Positions 12,287 to 22,893 of a stretch of 64,000 bases of DNA are shown in pieces. Location of the stretch: NCBI RefSeq assembly GCF_001544875.2, contig NZ_FCOA02000001.1, forward strand, positions 372,001 through 436,000. The letters are read 5' to 3'. Origin of the DNA: Caballeronia hypogeia. Lineage in GTDB: Bacteria; Pseudomonadota; Gammaproteobacteria; Burkholderiales; Burkholderiaceae. Each line of letters starts with the position of its first letter. Positions within the stretch are counted from its first letter, which is position 1. The notes under the pieces are model-generated. The model worked only from the letters and a program-made list of their open reading frames with translations. It ran no database searches and had not been told where the DNA came from. A program made the position numbers and the translations under genes.

Positions 12287-12685
12287 TCAGCTCCCGGTTT
12301 TGGCCAACTTCTCGAGAATCTTGGTGAGCTTCTCGTCGAGCGTGGCGGCCGTGAAGGGCTTGACCACGTAACCGTTCGCGCCCGCCTGCGCCGCCGCGAT
12401 GATGTTCTCCTTCTTCGATTCCGCCGTCACCATCAGCACCGGCAGATGCGAGAGCGCCGCGTCCGCGCGGATCTGCTGCAGCATCGAGAGGCCGTCGAGG
12501 TTCGGCATGTTCCAGTCGGTGATCACGAAGTCGAAGCCGCCGCCACGCAGACGCGCGAGACCCGCCGCGCCGTCTTCGGCTTCATCGACGTTGCCGTAGC
12601 CCAGTTCCTTGAGCAGGTTACGCACGATACGGCGCATCGTCGGAAAATCGTCGACGACGAGGATCTTCATGTTCTTGTCCATCAT
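12287..12685 (-). CDS. cheY: Chemotaxis response regulator CheY
   Basis: 132 residues ([19 protein letters not shown]), a single receiver domain close to the enteric CheY. The acidic pair is in VVDD, the phospho-acceptor is Asp57 in ITDWNMP, the switch Thr is in MVTAES, and the conserved Lys is in VVKPF. CheA phosphorylates it; CheY-P binds FliM and changes motor rotation. It lies between cheB and cheZ as in many beta-proteobacteria. A second, more distant CheY-like protein is encoded at the head of the same operon. Confidence 0.96.
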   Translation of the reverse strand: MMDKNMKILVVDDFPTMRRIVRNLLKELGYGNVDEAEDGAAGLARLRGGGFDFVITDWNMPNLDGLSMLQQIRADAALSHLPVLMVTAESKKENIIAAAQAGANGYVVKPFTAATLDEKLTKILEKLAKTGS

Positions 12686-12736
12686 TACTCCCGTGTGTTC
12701 TCAAAGCGGCAGCGCCGCGTAATCAATCCAAAAAGT

Positions 12737-13858
12737 TCAGACGCGCTGCACGCGTTCGCCCATCGAGGCAAGCCGCGCCATCACGCGCCGGCTCATTTCA
12801 GAGAGCGGCGCGACTTCGCTTGCGCCGCCCATTGCAATCGCTTCGCGCGGCATGCCGAACACCACGCAACTCGCTTCGTCCTGCGCGAGCGTGTACGCGC
12901 CCGCCTGCTGCATTTCCAGAAGACCGGCGGCGCCGTCGCGGCCCATGCCGGTCAGGATCACGCCGATCGCGTTCTTGCCCGCGTGTTGCGCGGCCGAGTG
13001 GAACAGCACATCGACCGATGGCCGATGCCGGTTCACCGGCGGCGCGTCCGACAGATGCGCGACATAGTTCGCCCCGCTGCGCGCCAGCACCAGGTGCGCG
13101 TGGCCCGGCGCGATATACGCGTGACCCGGCAGCACGCGCTCGCCGTGCTCCGCTTCCTTCACCGTGATGCGGCACAGCCCGTTCAGGCGCTGCGCGAACG
13201 ACTTCGTGAAACCAGGCGGCATGTGTTGCGCGATCAGCACCGCGGGCGCGTCGGGCGGCAGCGGCACGAGCACTTCGCGGATGGCTTCCGTGCCGCCCGT
13301 CGATGCACCGACGATCACGAGCTTTTCCGTCGATACGAGCGGGTTGTTGAAATGCGGCGCGGGCTTGTGCGCGGCCTGCGTCTGCGCGGGCGCGCTCGTC
13401 GTGTGGGCGTGCTGCCGCACGCGCGCGCGCGATGCGGCGCGCACCTTGTCGGCGAGCTTTTCGGCGTAGTCGAGCATGCCGTCGCGAATGCCGACCTTCG
13501 GCTTCGTGACGAAATCGACCGCACCGAGCTCGAGCGCCCGCAGCGTGATTTCGTTGCCGCGCTCGGTCAGCGACGACACCATGACGACCGGCATCGGCCG
13601 CAGGCGCATCAGCTTCTCCAGGAAGTCGAGGCCGTCCATGCGCGGCATTTCGACATCGAGTGTGAGCACGTCCGGGTTGTGCTGCTTGATCAGTTCGCGC
13701 GCGACGAGCGGATCGGGCGCGGTGGCGCACACGTGCATGTCGGGCTGCGAGTTGATGATCTCGGTCATCAGGCTGCGCACGAGCGCCGAGTCATCGACGC
13801 ACAAGACCTTGATCTTCGGCGCGCCCGGCGCCTTCATGCCGATGGCGTTGAGTGTCAT
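12737..13858 (-). CDS. cheB: Protein-glutamate methylesterase CheB
   Basis: 373 residues: receiver domain (Asp68 in [12 protein letters not shown]), a linker of about 60 residues rich in Ala, His and Gln, then the methylesterase domain with its catalytic set in GASTGGTEA (Ser), QHMPPGF (His) and GMGRDGA (Asp). Phosphorylated by CheA it removes methyl groups from receptors, giving adaptation. Its ATG overlaps the cheD stop by four bases (ATGA), so the two are translationally coupled. Confidence 0.96.
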   Translation of the reverse strand: MTLNAIGMKAPGAPKIKVLCVDDSALVRSLMTEIINSQPDMHVCATAPDPLVARELIKQHNPDVLTLDVEMPRMDGLDFLEKLMRLRPMPVVMVSSLTERGNEITLRALELGAVDFVTKPKVGIRDGMLDYAEKLADKVRAASRARVRQHAHTTSAPAQTQAAHKPAPHFNNPLVSTEKLVIVGASTGGTEAIREVLVPLPPDAPAVLIAQHMPPGFTKSFAQRLNGLCRITVKEAEHGERVLPGHAYIAPGHAHLVLARSGANYVAHLSDAPPVNRHRPSVDVLFHSAAQHAGKNAIGVILTGMGRDGAAGLLEMQQAGAYTLAQDEASCVVFGMPREAIAMGGASEVAPLSEMSRRVMARLASMGERVQRV

Positions 13859-14592
13859 GCTTCCTCCGCCGTTTTGACGAAACGCTGCGTGCGCGCGGCG
13901 CCGAACAGTTCGACGCGCGGCTTCGCCTGCGACGTGAACAATTCCGCGCGCGGTTTCGCGCCCGCCGCGTTCGGCTGAAACAATTCGACCCGCGCACGCG
14001 CCTTCGCGAGGCGTTCCGCGCGCTCTTCCGGCGTGCGCTGCACGAGCGCCTGCTCGCGCTCGACGACCACCGGATCGTGCTGCGTCTTGAGCTTCTTGAC
14101 CATCACCTGACCCGAGCGCGGCATGAACGCGACCTTGCGCGGATGCGCGCCCTGCAAGTCCTCGGCGACGATGCGAATTTTTTCGAGCGCCAGATAGCGA
14201 CGCACGAACTCTGAATTGCGATCACCGATATTGATGGTCGTCATGCCCGCGAGCACCGCGCCGCCGCCGAACACCTTCGCTTCGAAACGCTCGCGCCGTC
14301 CGCCGCGCTTGATCAGTTCGTTGATGAGCACTTCCATCGCGTACGCGCCGTAGCGCATCGAATCGGAGGCGGCGTGCGACGCGTCGGAACCGTCATCGGG
14401 CAACATGAAATGATTCATTCCGCCGATGCCCGCCGTGCGGTCGTTGATGCACGCCGCCACGCACGAACCGAGCACCGTGACGAGCACCATGTCTTCGCTC
14501 GTCATGTAGAACTCGTTCGGCAGGAGCTTCACGCCCGGCTTCTTGAAGTGATTGTCGAAATAAAGATTCGACGCGATCGGCAGTCCGCTCAT
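13855..14592 (-). CDS. cheD: Chemoreceptor glutamine deamidase CheD
   Basis: 245 residues starting [13 protein letters not shown]. CheD deamidates receptor glutamines to glutamates. The catalytic Cys lies in [10 protein letters not shown] and the His in GGMNHFMLP, both in the expected order. The C-terminal tail beyond about 170 is long and repetitive ([21 protein letters not shown]); the repeated [AV]ELF pattern is unusual. The start overlaps the end of cheR by four bases and the stop overlaps cheB. A long open frame upstream to 15327 is a shadow of cheR. Confidence 0.93.
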   Translation of the reverse strand: MSGLPIASNLYFDNHFKKPGVKLLPNEFYMTSEDMVLVTVLGSCVAACINDRTAGIGGMNHFMLPDDGSDASHAASDSMRYGAYAMEVLINELIKRGGRRERFEAKVFGGGAVLAGMTTINIGDRNSEFVRRYLALEKIRIVAEDLQGAHPRKVAFMPRSGQVMVKKLKTQHDPVVVEREQALVQRTPEERAERLAKARARVELFQPNAAGAKPRAELFTSQAKPRVELFGAARTQRFVKTAEEA

Positions 14593-15518
14593 ACCGCCGC
14601 CCCTGCGAGCGCGCGCGCGGCTTTCGGCGCCGTCGCGGGCTTCGTGTCGCGCATCAGTTCGTACACGGTCTGGCCACGCAGCCTGAACGCCTGCGACACA
14701 TACGTGAAGTTCTCCGAATGCCCCGCGAACAGCAGCGCGCCCGGTTTCATCAGCGGCTCGAAGCGCGTCAGCACTTGTGCTTGCGTCGGCTTGTCGAAGT
14801 AGATCATCACGTTGCGACAGAAGATCGCGTCGAACGGGCCTTTCACGTCGTAGCGCGCGTCCGTCAGATTCACGCGGCCGAAGTTCACCATCGCGCGCAG
14901 TTCGGGACGCACCTTCACGAGACCCGCGTGCGAGCCCGTGCCCTTCAGAAAGAAGCGCTTCAGCCGCTCCACGGGCAAGGCCTTCACCTGATCGAGCGAG
15001 TACACGCCCGCCTCTGCCTTGGCGAGCACCTGGCTGTCGATGTCGCTCGCGAACACCGTGCACTGGCGCGCGGCGTGATCGCCGAGAGCTTCGACGAGCG
15101 TCATCGCGATCGAATACGGCTCCTCGCCGGTCGACGCCGCCGAGCACCACACCGACAGCGGCTGCTGCCGGCGCTTGGCGAACTCCGCGAGAATCGGAAA
15201 GTGATGCGACTCGCGGAAGAACGCCGTGAGGTTCGTGGTCAGCGCGTTGACGAACGCTTCCCATTCGGCGTTGTCCTCGTGGGTTTCGAGGCGGTCGAGA
15301 TACTGCCTGAACGTGTCGATGCCGCATGCGCGCAGACGTCGCGCGAGGCGGCTGTACGCCATGTCCCGTTTGTGGTCCGACAGCGAGATGCCCGCGCGCC
15401 GATGAATCAGCTCGCGAATGCGGGCGAAGTCCGCCGACGTGAATTCGAAATCGCGCTCGACTTCGGGGCTGCGCACATTGGCGGGCAAGTCGATGCGCGG
15501 GTTGCGCGTTGCCATCAT
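14589..15518 (-). CDS. cheR: Chemotaxis protein methyltransferase CheR
   Basis: About 309 residues. N-terminal CheR helical domain ([19 protein letters not shown]) and C-terminal SAM-binding methyltransferase domain ([25 protein letters not shown]). It methylates receptor glutamates. I place the start at the ATG at 15518 ([10 protein letters not shown]) because AAGGAAG lies about 11 bases upstream; an ATG at 15584 would add 22 residues with a poor ribosome site. Its likely docking partner is the pentapeptide at the end of the neighbouring MCP. Confidence 0.93.
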   Translation of the reverse strand: MMATRNPRIDLPANVRSPEVERDFEFTSADFARIRELIHRRAGISLSDHKRDMAYSRLARRLRACGIDTFRQYLDRLETHEDNAEWEAFVNALTTNLTAFFRESHHFPILAEFAKRRQQPLSVWCSAASTGEEPYSIAMTLVEALGDHAARQCTVFASDIDSQVLAKAEAGVYSLDQVKALPVERLKRFFLKGTGSHAGLVKVRPELRAMVNFGRVNLTDARYDVKGPFDAIFCRNVMIYFDKPTQAQVLTRFEPLMKPGALLFAGHSENFTYVSQAFRLRGQTVYELMRDTKPATAPKAARALAGAAV

Positions 15519-15676
15519 GATGTTTCGTGCTTCCTTGGCGCCATACCCGGCGCCCGATGTGGCGTGTTCGTCGCGCTCGACCATGCCGGCTCGCGTCTTC
15601 CGTGCGTTTCGTTGAAACGACGGCTATCGATCATGGTGCGCGATGCCTGCATGGCCGTTTTCGTTCCGGATTCGGG

Positions 15677-17539
15677 TTAAAAGGTTTCCCAGTCGCCGTC
15701 GTCGGCCGTCGTGGCCTTCGCGCGCGGCGCCGGCCTTACCGTGCTCGCCGGCTTGATCGCGGGCCTGCTGACCGGCTTGCTTGCGGCCTTCGGCGCTTCG
15801 CTGGGTGCTTCCTTGATAACGGCCGCTTCCGGCGCAACTTTTGCGCTCTCGGCGGACTTCGCGTGCTTCTCGACGCTCTTCGCCACAGCAGCCGACGAAG
15901 GCTCGATACGCGCACCCGGCGCACCCGACGCAAGACGCGCGACCGCCGCCGATGCGCTCGTGCGCTTGGGCATGGCCACGCCTGCGCCGTCCACGCGCCA
16001 TTGCGCGACCACGTCCTTGAGTTGACGAGTCTGCTCTTCGAGCGACGCCGCGGCAGCCGCAGCCTGCTCGACGAGCGCGGCGTTCTGCTGCGTCACGCTG
16101 TCCATCTGCGTGACGGCGCGGTTGACCTGCTCGATGCCGTCGGACTGTTCTTCCGATGCCGCGCTGATCTCGCCCATGATGTCCGTCACGCGGCGCACCG
16201 CCTGCACGATCTCGCCCATCGTCTGACCGGCGCGTGCGACTAGGTCGGTGCCGCTGTCGACCTTCGCGGCCGAATCGCCGATCAGCGTCTTGATTTCCTT
16301 CGCCGCCGCGGCGCTGCGTTGTGCTAGCGAGCGCACTTCGCCCGCGACCACCGCGAAGCCGCGCCCCTCCTCGCCGGCGCGCGCCGCTTCCACGGCTGCG
16401 TTCAACGCGAGAATGTTGGTCTGGAACGCGATGCCTTCGATCACGCCGATGATGTCCACGACCTTGTTCGAGCTCGATGCAATCGCGTGCATGGTCTCGA
16501 CGACCTGCTCGACGACTTCGCCGCCGCGCGACGCGATATCCGACGCGTTCACCGCGAGCTGGCTCGCCTGGCGCGCGTTGTCGGCGTTCTGCTTCACCGT
16601 GCTGGTGAGCTCTTCCATGCTCGACGCCGTTTCCTGCAGCGAAGCGGCCTGCTCTTCCGTGCGCTGCGACAGATCGGTGTTGCCGCTCGCGATCTCGTGT
16701 GCGCCGACATCGATCGACTCCGCGCCGCGATGCACCGCGCCGACCATCGAGGTCAGATTGGCGCGCATGCGTTCGATGCCCGCGAACAGGCGGCCGATTT
16801 CATTGCCGCTGTCGCTGTGCGCGCTCTGCGTGAGATCGCCGCGCGAGATGCGGTCGAAGTGATCGACGGCCTCGTTGATAGGCTTCACGATCAGGCTCGA
16901 GAGCGCCATGCGCGTGCCGATCAGCATCAGCACCGCGAGCACGAGCACCGCGCCGATCGTCATGTTGAGCGCCGCGATATGCGACGACGTGCTGGCGCGC
17001 GAATTCTCCGCGTGCTCCTGATGCGAGGCGACGGCGGCGGTCACGGCCTGATCGAACGTGACGAACATCGGGCTGATCTTCGTGTCGGCGATCGCGTGAT
17101 ACGCGGCCATGTCGTTCACGCGGATCGCGGCGAATTCCGGCTCCACGCCGGTCTTCACGAGCGTATCGCGCTGCGCGACGAGCGCGTCGAGCGTGTCTTT
17201 CGGCAGCGTGGGCTTGGGCGTGTCGAGATAGAGCTTCCAGTTCTCGTTGCTCTTGTCGAGCAGATACTGGCCGCGATCGATGGCCTTCTTCGCCTCGTCG
17301 GCGCTGCCGGCTTCGGCGAGCGAGCGCACCTTGTCCAGGGTCACGCGCGCGCGCAGCAGATACGACGACGTTTCGGAGAGCGCGCGCATCGCGACCATGT
17401 CTTCCTGCGCGAGCGACGCGAGCGACGCGCCGGCGGAGTTGAGCCCGGTCAGCGCGAGTGCGCCGATCAGCGCCGCGCATCCGGTGAACAGCAGGCCGAC
17501 GAGCGTGAGCGTCGTGCGGATCGACAACTTCTTCAGCAT
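15677..17539 (-). CDS. Methyl-accepting chemotaxis protein with C-terminal CheR-docking peptide
   Basis: 620 residues. TM1 (about 12-33), a periplasmic four-helix ligand domain (about 34-190) of the Tar/Tsr type, TM2 (about 190-212), HAMP (about 213-265) and a signalling domain with the hairpin tip core [20 protein letters not shown]. An Ala/Lys/Pro-rich linker leads to the extreme C terminus DWETF, which matches the xWxxF pentapeptide that tethers CheR and CheB in enteric major receptors. Encoded between cheW and cheR, so probably the principal receptor of this cluster. Ligand not deducible. Confidence 0.95.
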   Translation of the reverse strand: MLKKLSIRTTLTLVGLLFTGCAALIGALALTGLNSAGASLASLAQEDMVAMRALSETSSYLLRARVTLDKVRSLAEAGSADEAKKAIDRGQYLLDKSNENWKLYLDTPKPTLPKDTLDALVAQRDTLVKTGVEPEFAAIRVNDMAAYHAIADTKISPMFVTFDQAVTAAVASHQEHAENSRASTSSHIAALNMTIGAVLVLAVLMLIGTRMALSSLIVKPINEAVDHFDRISRGDLTQSAHSDSGNEIGRLFAGIERMRANLTSMVGAVHRGAESIDVGAHEIASGNTDLSQRTEEQAASLQETASSMEELTSTVKQNADNARQASQLAVNASDIASRGGEVVEQVVETMHAIASSSNKVVDIIGVIEGIAFQTNILALNAAVEAARAGEEGRGFAVVAGEVRSLAQRSAAAAKEIKTLIGDSAAKVDSGTDLVARAGQTMGEIVQAVRRVTDIMGEISAASEEQSDGIEQVNRAVTQMDSVTQQNAALVEQAAAAAASLEEQTRQLKDVVAQWRVDGAGVAMPKRTSASAAVARLASGAPGARIEPSSAAVAKSVEKHAKSAESAKVAPEAAVIKEAPSEAPKAASKPVSRPAIKPASTVRPAPRAKATTADDGDWETF

Positions 17540-17561
17540 GGCTTCTTTCTCACTTCGCTCG

Positions 17562-18071
17562 TTATGCGGCGACGGAGTCGATCAACTCCATCTCGCGGCT
17601 CGTCATGAGCTTTTCGATGTCCATCAGGATCAGCATGCGGCCATCGACCGTGCCGAGACCCGTCAGGTATTCCGTCGCGAGCGTGCCGCCGAATTCCGGC
17701 GCGGGCATCACTTGCTCCTGCGTGAGCGTGAGCACGTCGGATACGCCGTCGACCACCATGCCGACCACGCGATGCGCGACGTTCAGGATGATCACGACGG
17801 TCTGGTTGTCGTACTCGACGCGGCCCAGATTGAACTTGATGCGCATATCGACGATCGGCACGATGATGCCGCGCAGATTGATCACGCCCTTGATGAACGC
17901 GGGCGCGTTCGCGATGCGTGTAACGTTGTCGTAGCCGCGAATCTCCTGCACCTTCAGGATGTCGATGCCGTATTCCTCGGCGCCGAGCGTGAACACCAGA
18001 AACTCTTGTCCGGCGGCTTCGGCCTGTTGTGCGTCACGCCGCACGTTATTGATGGATTGAATGTCTGCCAC
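17562..18071 (-). CDS. cheW: Chemotaxis coupling protein CheW
   Basis: 169 residues of one CheW domain joining receptors to CheA. Family segments include [24 protein letters not shown] and [16 protein letters not shown]. Lies 36 bp after cheA and 22 bp before the MCP on the minus strand; same operon. Confidence 0.96.
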   Translation of the reverse strand: MADIQSINNVRRDAQQAEAAGQEFLVFTLGAEEYGIDILKVQEIRGYDNVTRIANAPAFIKGVINLRGIIVPIVDMRIKFNLGRVEYDNQTVVIILNVAHRVVGMVVDGVSDVLTLTQEQVMPAPEFGGTLATEYLTGLGTVDGRMLILMDIEKLMTSREMELIDSVAA

Positions 18072-18107
18072 GAGAGCTCCCTTTGGCCTGCCGTTGGTCT
18101 GATGGTG

Positions 18108-20426
18108 TTAGTGAGAGTGCGCGCCGTGCTGTGCGCGCGATTCGCGGTTGAGCGCGGCCACGTCGACGATCAGCGCGACACTGCCGTCGCCCAGGATGGT
18201 CGCGGCGGAAATGCCGTGCACCTTGCGGTAATTCGTTTCTAGGTTCTTCACGACCACTTGCTGCTGGCCGACGAGTTCGTCGATCAGCATGGCGAAGCGG
18301 CGTCCTTCCGTCTGCATGATCGTGACGATGCCCTGCGTCGGTTCGGTGCGCGCGCCTTCGACATCGAACACGCGATGCAGCGCGACCAGCGGCAGATATT
18401 CGCCGCGCACGCGCACCACGCGCTCGCCGTTGGCGACCGTGTAGATGTCTTCGGCCACCGGCTGCAGCGACTCCATCACGAAGTTGAGCGGCAGAATGAA
18501 GATCTCGTTGCCGACCTTCACCGACATGCCGTCGAGAATCGCCAGCGTGAGCGGCAGCACGATCTTCGTCGTCGTGCCCGCGCCCTGGCGCGACATGATT
18601 TCGACGTGACCGCCCATCGACTGGATATTGCGCTTGACCACGTCCATGCCGACGCCGCGACCGGAAATGTCGGTCACCTGTTCGGCGGTCGAGAAGCCCG
18701 GCATGAAGATGAGTTGCCAGACTTCTTCATCGCTCATCGATTCCGAAACCTGCATGCCCTGCTTCTGCGCCTTGGCGAGAATCTTGTCGCGGCGCAGGCC
18801 GGCGCCGTCGTCGCTCACTTCGATCACGATGTTGCCGCCGTGATGCGCCGCCGACAGCACGAGCTGGCCGGTGGTCGGCTTGCCCGATGCGCGGCGCGCC
18901 TCCACGGTCTCGATGCCGTGATCGAGCGAGTTGCGCACGAGGTGCGTGAGCGGATCGATGATGCGCTCGATCAGGCTCTTGTCGAGCTCGGTCGCCTGAC
19001 CGAACGTGACGAGCTCCACTTCCTTGCCGAGCTTGCCGGCAATGTCGCGCACGAGGCGCGGGAAGCGGCTGAATACGTAATCCATCGGCATCATGCGGAT
19101 GGACATGACGGCCTCTTGCAGATCGCGCGCGTTGCGCTCGAGCTGCGCCATGCCGTTGAACAGACGGTCGTGCAGCGCGGGATCGAAGGTGCTCGTGGTT
19201 TCCGCGAGCATCGCCTGCGTGATGACGAGTTCGCCCACCAGATTGATGAGCTGATCGACCTTCTCCACGCCGACGCGAATCGAGCTGCCTTCCGCCGATG
19301 CGGCCGCTTGCGGACGCGCCTTTTTATCGGCGTCGCCCGATGCGGACTTGCCTGACGGTTGGGCGGCGGACGAGTCTTTCGAATCTGCCGCCGCCACCGC
19401 TTCTTCTTTTGCTGCTTCATTGCCGGCCGCGGATGCGGGCGCGACTTCCGCCCGCGATTGCTTCGGCTCTTGTTGTAGCGTGGGTTGCGATACTGCCGCC
19501 ACCGCCGGCGCTTCCAGGTGCGCCGGCTGCGCTTCGACGGCTTGCGCCGCCGCGTCGCCACGGCCGATCGTGATCTGCGTTTCATCGATCACGAAGCAGC
19601 ACACGGCGACGATATCGTCAGCGGGAACGTCCGAGTCGAGCCAAACCACGTACTCGGCGTCCGTCTTCTTTTCTCCGACGATGCTTCCCAGATTCCCCAG
19701 CTCCTCGATCAGAGTCGCCAGGTCCTTCTCGCCCACCCCCCGTAGCGTAATTTTCAGGTGGGGTCCAACTTCCGCCACCGGCGCGCCGGCAGCGGTTCCT
19801 GCATTCATGGTTCCTGCGCTCGTCCCGGCGTTCGCGCCATCGGCGAGTTCGAACGCGCCATCCCAGTTGCCGTCGTCCTCGATCACGTCCGCCGCCTGGG
19901 CGATCACGTGCGCGGGGGGCGCGTTGGGGCCTTCGTAGGCCGGCGCGACCGGCGCGCTCGCCTTCTCGGCCGTGCCCGGCAGCGCGGGCGGCTCGCTGTT
20001 CGCCGCCGCGCGGACGGCGACCGCGCCGCCTTCGGCGCCTTCGTTCTTCAGGCGCTCCAGCTTCGCGCAGATCGCGGCGGCCGCGGCCGCATCCGGCTCG
20101 GCGCTCGCGCGATACGCGGCGAGCTGGTCGGACAACACGTCCTTGGTCGCGAGGAAGGTGTCGATCATGTCGCGGCGCAACGTCAGTTCGTTGTTGCGCG
20201 CGCGGTCCAGCAGCGATTCGAGAATGTGCGTGGTTTCGGTCAGCGCGGTGAAGCCGAAGGTCGCAGCGCCGCCCTTGATCGAGTGCGCCGCGCGGAAGAT
20301 CGCCGCGAGGTCTTCCGGATCCGGATTCGCGATATCCAGAACGAGCAGCAGTTGCTCCATCTGCGCGAGCAGTTCATCCGCCTCGTCGAAGAAGGTTTGA
20401 TAGAACTGGGTAATGTCGAGTGTCAT
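18108..20426 (-). CDS. cheA: Chemotaxis histidine kinase CheA
   Basis: 772 residues with all CheA modules: P1 phosphotransfer domain (His48 in RAAHSIKGG), a P2-like region (about 220-290) between Ala-rich linkers, P3 dimerisation (from VEKVDQLINLVGELVI), P4 ATPase (N box VRNSLDHGIE, G1 DDGAG, G2 GRGVGMDVV) and P5 CheW-like regulatory domain. It phosphorylates CheY, CheB and probably the CheY-like protein just upstream. The low-complexity linker (about 300-390, Ala/Glu/Lys/Ser) is long but not broken. Confidence 0.97.
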   Translation of the reverse strand: MTLDITQFYQTFFDEADELLAQMEQLLLVLDIANPDPEDLAAIFRAAHSIKGGAATFGFTALTETTHILESLLDRARNNELTLRRDMIDTFLATKDVLSDQLAAYRASAEPDAAAAAAICAKLERLKNEGAEGGAVAVRAAANSEPPALPGTAEKASAPVAPAYEGPNAPPAHVIAQAADVIEDDGNWDGAFELADGANAGTSAGTMNAGTAAGAPVAEVGPHLKITLRGVGEKDLATLIEELGNLGSIVGEKKTDAEYVVWLDSDVPADDIVAVCCFVIDETQITIGRGDAAAQAVEAQPAHLEAPAVAAVSQPTLQQEPKQSRAEVAPASAAGNEAAKEEAVAAADSKDSSAAQPSGKSASGDADKKARPQAAASAEGSSIRVGVEKVDQLINLVGELVITQAMLAETTSTFDPALHDRLFNGMAQLERNARDLQEAVMSIRMMPMDYVFSRFPRLVRDIAGKLGKEVELVTFGQATELDKSLIERIIDPLTHLVRNSLDHGIETVEARRASGKPTTGQLVLSAAHHGGNIVIEVSDDGAGLRRDKILAKAQKQGMQVSESMSDEEVWQLIFMPGFSTAEQVTDISGRGVGMDVVKRNIQSMGGHVEIMSRQGAGTTTKIVLPLTLAILDGMSVKVGNEIFILPLNFVMESLQPVAEDIYTVANGERVVRVRGEYLPLVALHRVFDVEGARTEPTQGIVTIMQTEGRRFAMLIDELVGQQQVVVKNLETNYRKVHGISAATILGDGSVALIVDVAALNRESRAQHGAHSH

Positions 20427-20499
20427 GCTTGAGTCACCGCAGGAATGCTGTTCAGTCGGCGCTGTAGTGCGCGCTCTTCAATGCTGCTTGCTTGGTCGT

Positions 20500-20877
20500 T
20501 CAGTGCTGCGTTTCTTCCGAGAGCGCGGCGACCAGTTCGGTCAGCAGGTCCGGATCGAGCGGTTTCTCGATCCAGCCCGTCGCGCCCGCCGTGCGCGCCG
20601 CGTCCTTGAACGGCTCGCCGCCTTCGGTCGTCAGGACCAGAATCGGCGTCGCCCGGTAAGCCGGGTTCGCGCGCAGCGCCACGATCAGATCGAGCCCGCT
20701 CCTGCCCGGCATGTGCTGGTCGGTCAGAACGAGATCGAAGCGCTCGGCGAGCGCCCACTCCAGCCCTTCATCGCCGTCGGATGCGACGGTCACTTCGTAT
20801 CCCGCCGCCGCCAGCGTCGCCGAGATGATTTGCCGCATCGCGGCCGAATCGTCGATTGCCAGAATGTTCTTGATCAT
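20500..20877 (-). CDS. CheY-like single-domain response regulator (first in the che block)
   Basis: 125 residues from MIKNILAIDDSAAMRQI, a stand-alone receiver. Phospho-acceptor Asp53 in VLTDQHMPG; switch Thr in VLTTEG; Lys in IEKPL. It differs clearly from the canonical cheY 8 kb downstream, so the operon carries two CheYs. In related systems this protein is called CheY1 or TsrR-like and may act as a phosphate sink; that role is not proven here. Start at 20877 chosen because the upstream extension has no homology character. Confidence 0.92.
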   Translation of the reverse strand: MIKNILAIDDSAAMRQIISATLAAAGYEVTVASDGDEGLEWALAERFDLVLTDQHMPGRSGLDLIVALRANPAYRATPILVLTTEGGEPFKDAARTAGATGWIEKPLDPDLLTELVAALSEETQH

Positions 20878-20945
20878 GTTTGTCTCTTGCCGTGTTGACG
20901 GTCGAAACGCGTCGAGTCTTGAGCTTGTTTTCGGGGCAAATTTGC

Positions 20946-21947
20946 TCAATTTGCCGCGCGCTTCGCGGCCACGCCCGGGATGAGCTGGCCGAGCGCCGTC
21001 TCGGGCGCGCCAGTGGCGTCCGTGCCGTTGTCGAGCGTGGCGCCGGGCGCGCCGTCGTCGCGCATCATCGACATCTCGGTCTTGCGATTGAGCACGATCA
21101 CGCTGATGCGCCGGTTCTCCGGATCGAGCGGATCTTTCTTGTTGAGGTTCTGTGTCGAAGCGAGGCCGAGCACGCGCAGCACCTTCGCTTCGTCCATGCC
21201 GCCCGAGACCAGCTCGCGCCGCGACGCGTTCGCGCGATCCGCCGAGAGCTCCCAGTTGCTGTAGCCCTTGTCGCCGCCCGCGTACTTCACGGCGTCGGTG
21301 TGCCCCTGCACGACGATGCGGTTCGGCACGTCGTTAAGCGAACGGCCGATCTCGCGCAGGATGTCGCGCATGTACGGCTGCACGGAGTCGCTGGAGAGCG
21401 CGAACATCGGGCGTTTCTGCGTATCGACGATCTCGATGCGCAAGCCCTGCTGCGTCGACTCGATGCGGATTTGCTGCTTGAACTGCCGCAACGTGGGATT
21501 GGCCTCGATCGCGGCCATCAGCTTGACTTGCAGGTCGTGCAGGCGCGCCTGTTCGCGGCGTTCGAGCTCGCCCTGCGCGGCCTTGAGCAGCTCTTCGTCG
21601 GTGTCGGAGGAGGCGCGCTGCGCGAGTTGCGTGGTGCCGTCGGTGCGGCGCGCCGCGCCCGGTTCGGTGCTGGAGATATCGCGTCCGCCGCCGGTGATGA
21701 GGCTGTTGTCCATGCCGACGGTCTTGCCGCCGACCATCGCCGCCTTGAGCGGCATCTGGAAATATTCCGCGATGCCGCGCCGTTGCACCGGCGACGTGGA
21801 CGAGAGCAGCCACATCAGCAGGAAGAACGCCATCATCGCGGTCATGAAGTCCGCGTAGGCGAGCTTCCACGCGCCGCCGTGATGGCCCTTGCTGCCCTTG
21901 CCGACGACACGCTTGATGAAAATGGGACGTTCGCGTTCGGTGCTCAT
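20946..21947 (-). CDS. motB: Flagellar motor stator protein MotB
   Basis: 333 residues. Short cytoplasmic N terminus, one membrane segment with the proton-binding Asp33 in YADFMTAMMAFFLLMWL, a plug/linker, and a C-terminal OmpA-like peptidoglycan-binding domain (VVQGHTDAVKY). With MotA it forms the proton-driven stator. Start at 21947 is the usual MSTERERPIF; 40 bp after motA. Aspartate and hydrophobic context suggest H+ rather than Na+ coupling. Confidence 0.96.
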   Translation of the reverse strand: MSTERERPIFIKRVVGKGSKGHHGGAWKLAYADFMTAMMAFFLLMWLLSSTSPVQRRGIAEYFQMPLKAAMVGGKTVGMDNSLITGGGRDISSTEPGAARRTDGTTQLAQRASSDTDEELLKAAQGELERREQARLHDLQVKLMAAIEANPTLRQFKQQIRIESTQQGLRIEIVDTQKRPMFALSSDSVQPYMRDILREIGRSLNDVPNRIVVQGHTDAVKYAGGDKGYSNWELSADRANASRRELVSGGMDEAKVLRVLGLASTQNLNKKDPLDPENRRISVIVLNRKTEMSMMRDDGAPGATLDNGTDATGAPETALGQLIPGVAAKRAAN

Positions 21948-21987
21948 TGCGCGGCCCTCGCCGATGGATAAGTCACGAAGCGGTCCA

Positions 21988-22848
21988 TCACTTGGACTTG
22001 ACCCGGCGCACGTGTTCTTCCAGTTCGGAGAACGACGGGCGCTCCGTCGAGAACAGCACCTTGCGGCCGAACTCGACCGCGATCGCGGGCGCATAGCCGT
22101 TCAGGCTCGCGAGAATCGTCACCTTGATGCACTGGAACATCTTGGTCTGCTCCGCGACCCGCTGTTCCGCGACGCCGGCGAGCGGCCCGATGAAGCCATA
22201 CGAAAGCAGAATGCCGAGAAAGGTGCCCACGAGCGCCTGCGCGATCATCTCGCCGAGAATCGCGGGCGGCTGATCGGCGGAGGCCATGGTGTGCACGACG
22301 CCCATCACGGCCGCGACGATGCCGAACGCGGGCATGGCGTCGCCGACCTTCGAGAGCGCGTGCGCGGGCGCTTCGCCTTCGACGTGATGCGTTTCGATCT
22401 CCTCGTCCATGAGACTTTCGATCTCGAACGCGTTCATGTTGCCGCTGACCATGAGGCGCAGATAATCCGTCAGAAATTCGACGATGTGATGGTCCGCGAG
22501 AATCTTCGGGTACTGGCTGAAGACCGGGCTCTTCGACGGATCTTCGATATCCCCCTCGAGCGCGAGCGTGCCTTCCTTGCGCGCCTTGGCGAGCAGCACG
22601 TAGAGCAGGCCCATCAGCTCCATGTACATGCTCTTGTCGTACTTCGCGCCCTTGAAGAGCGTCGGGATGACCTGAATGGTCGCCTTGATCGTCTTGACGT
22701 TGTTGCCGAGGATGAACGCACCGATGCCCGCGCCCGCGATCATCAGAATCTCGACGGGCTGCATGAGCGCGCCGAGATGGCCGCCTTCGAGCGCATAGCC
22801 GCCGAAGACGGACAGCAATGTCACGAGCGTTCCAACGAAAATCAGCAC
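21988..22848 (-). CDS. motA: Flagellar motor stator protein MotA
   Basis: 286 residues with four membrane segments and the cytoplasmic loop that contacts FliG. The start is a GTG at 22848 (V/M-LIFVGTLVTLL): the minus strand has GAGGA about seven bases upstream, and no ATG in frame gives a plausible N terminus, so an ATG-only caller would wrongly extend it to 23136 through flhC sequence. A sigma28 promoter lies 46 bp upstream, making motA the head of a class-3 transcript. Confidence 0.94.
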   Translation of the reverse strand: MLIFVGTLVTLLSVFGGYALEGGHLGALMQPVEILMIAGAGIGAFILGNNVKTIKATIQVIPTLFKGAKYDKSMYMELMGLLYVLLAKARKEGTLALEGDIEDPSKSPVFSQYPKILADHHIVEFLTDYLRLMVSGNMNAFEIESLMDEEIETHHVEGEAPAHALSKVGDAMPAFGIVAAVMGVVHTMASADQPPAILGEMIAQALVGTFLGILLSYGFIGPLAGVAEQRVAEQTKMFQCIKVTILASLNGYAPAIAVEFGRKVLFSTERPSFSELEEHVRRVKSK

Positions 22849-22893
22849 AGTCGAGTCCTCACGTTTTGTTGCGGTAAGACCGCCGTTAAGTGG

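Noticed and set aside
13855..15327. 490-residue form of CheD
   Set aside because: The upstream 245 residues are out-of-frame che[10 protein letters not shown] is the family start with 4-bp overlap.
19321..19350. TTATCGGC inside cheA as an internal sigma28 promoter
   Set aside because: No -35 match; coding constraint explains it.
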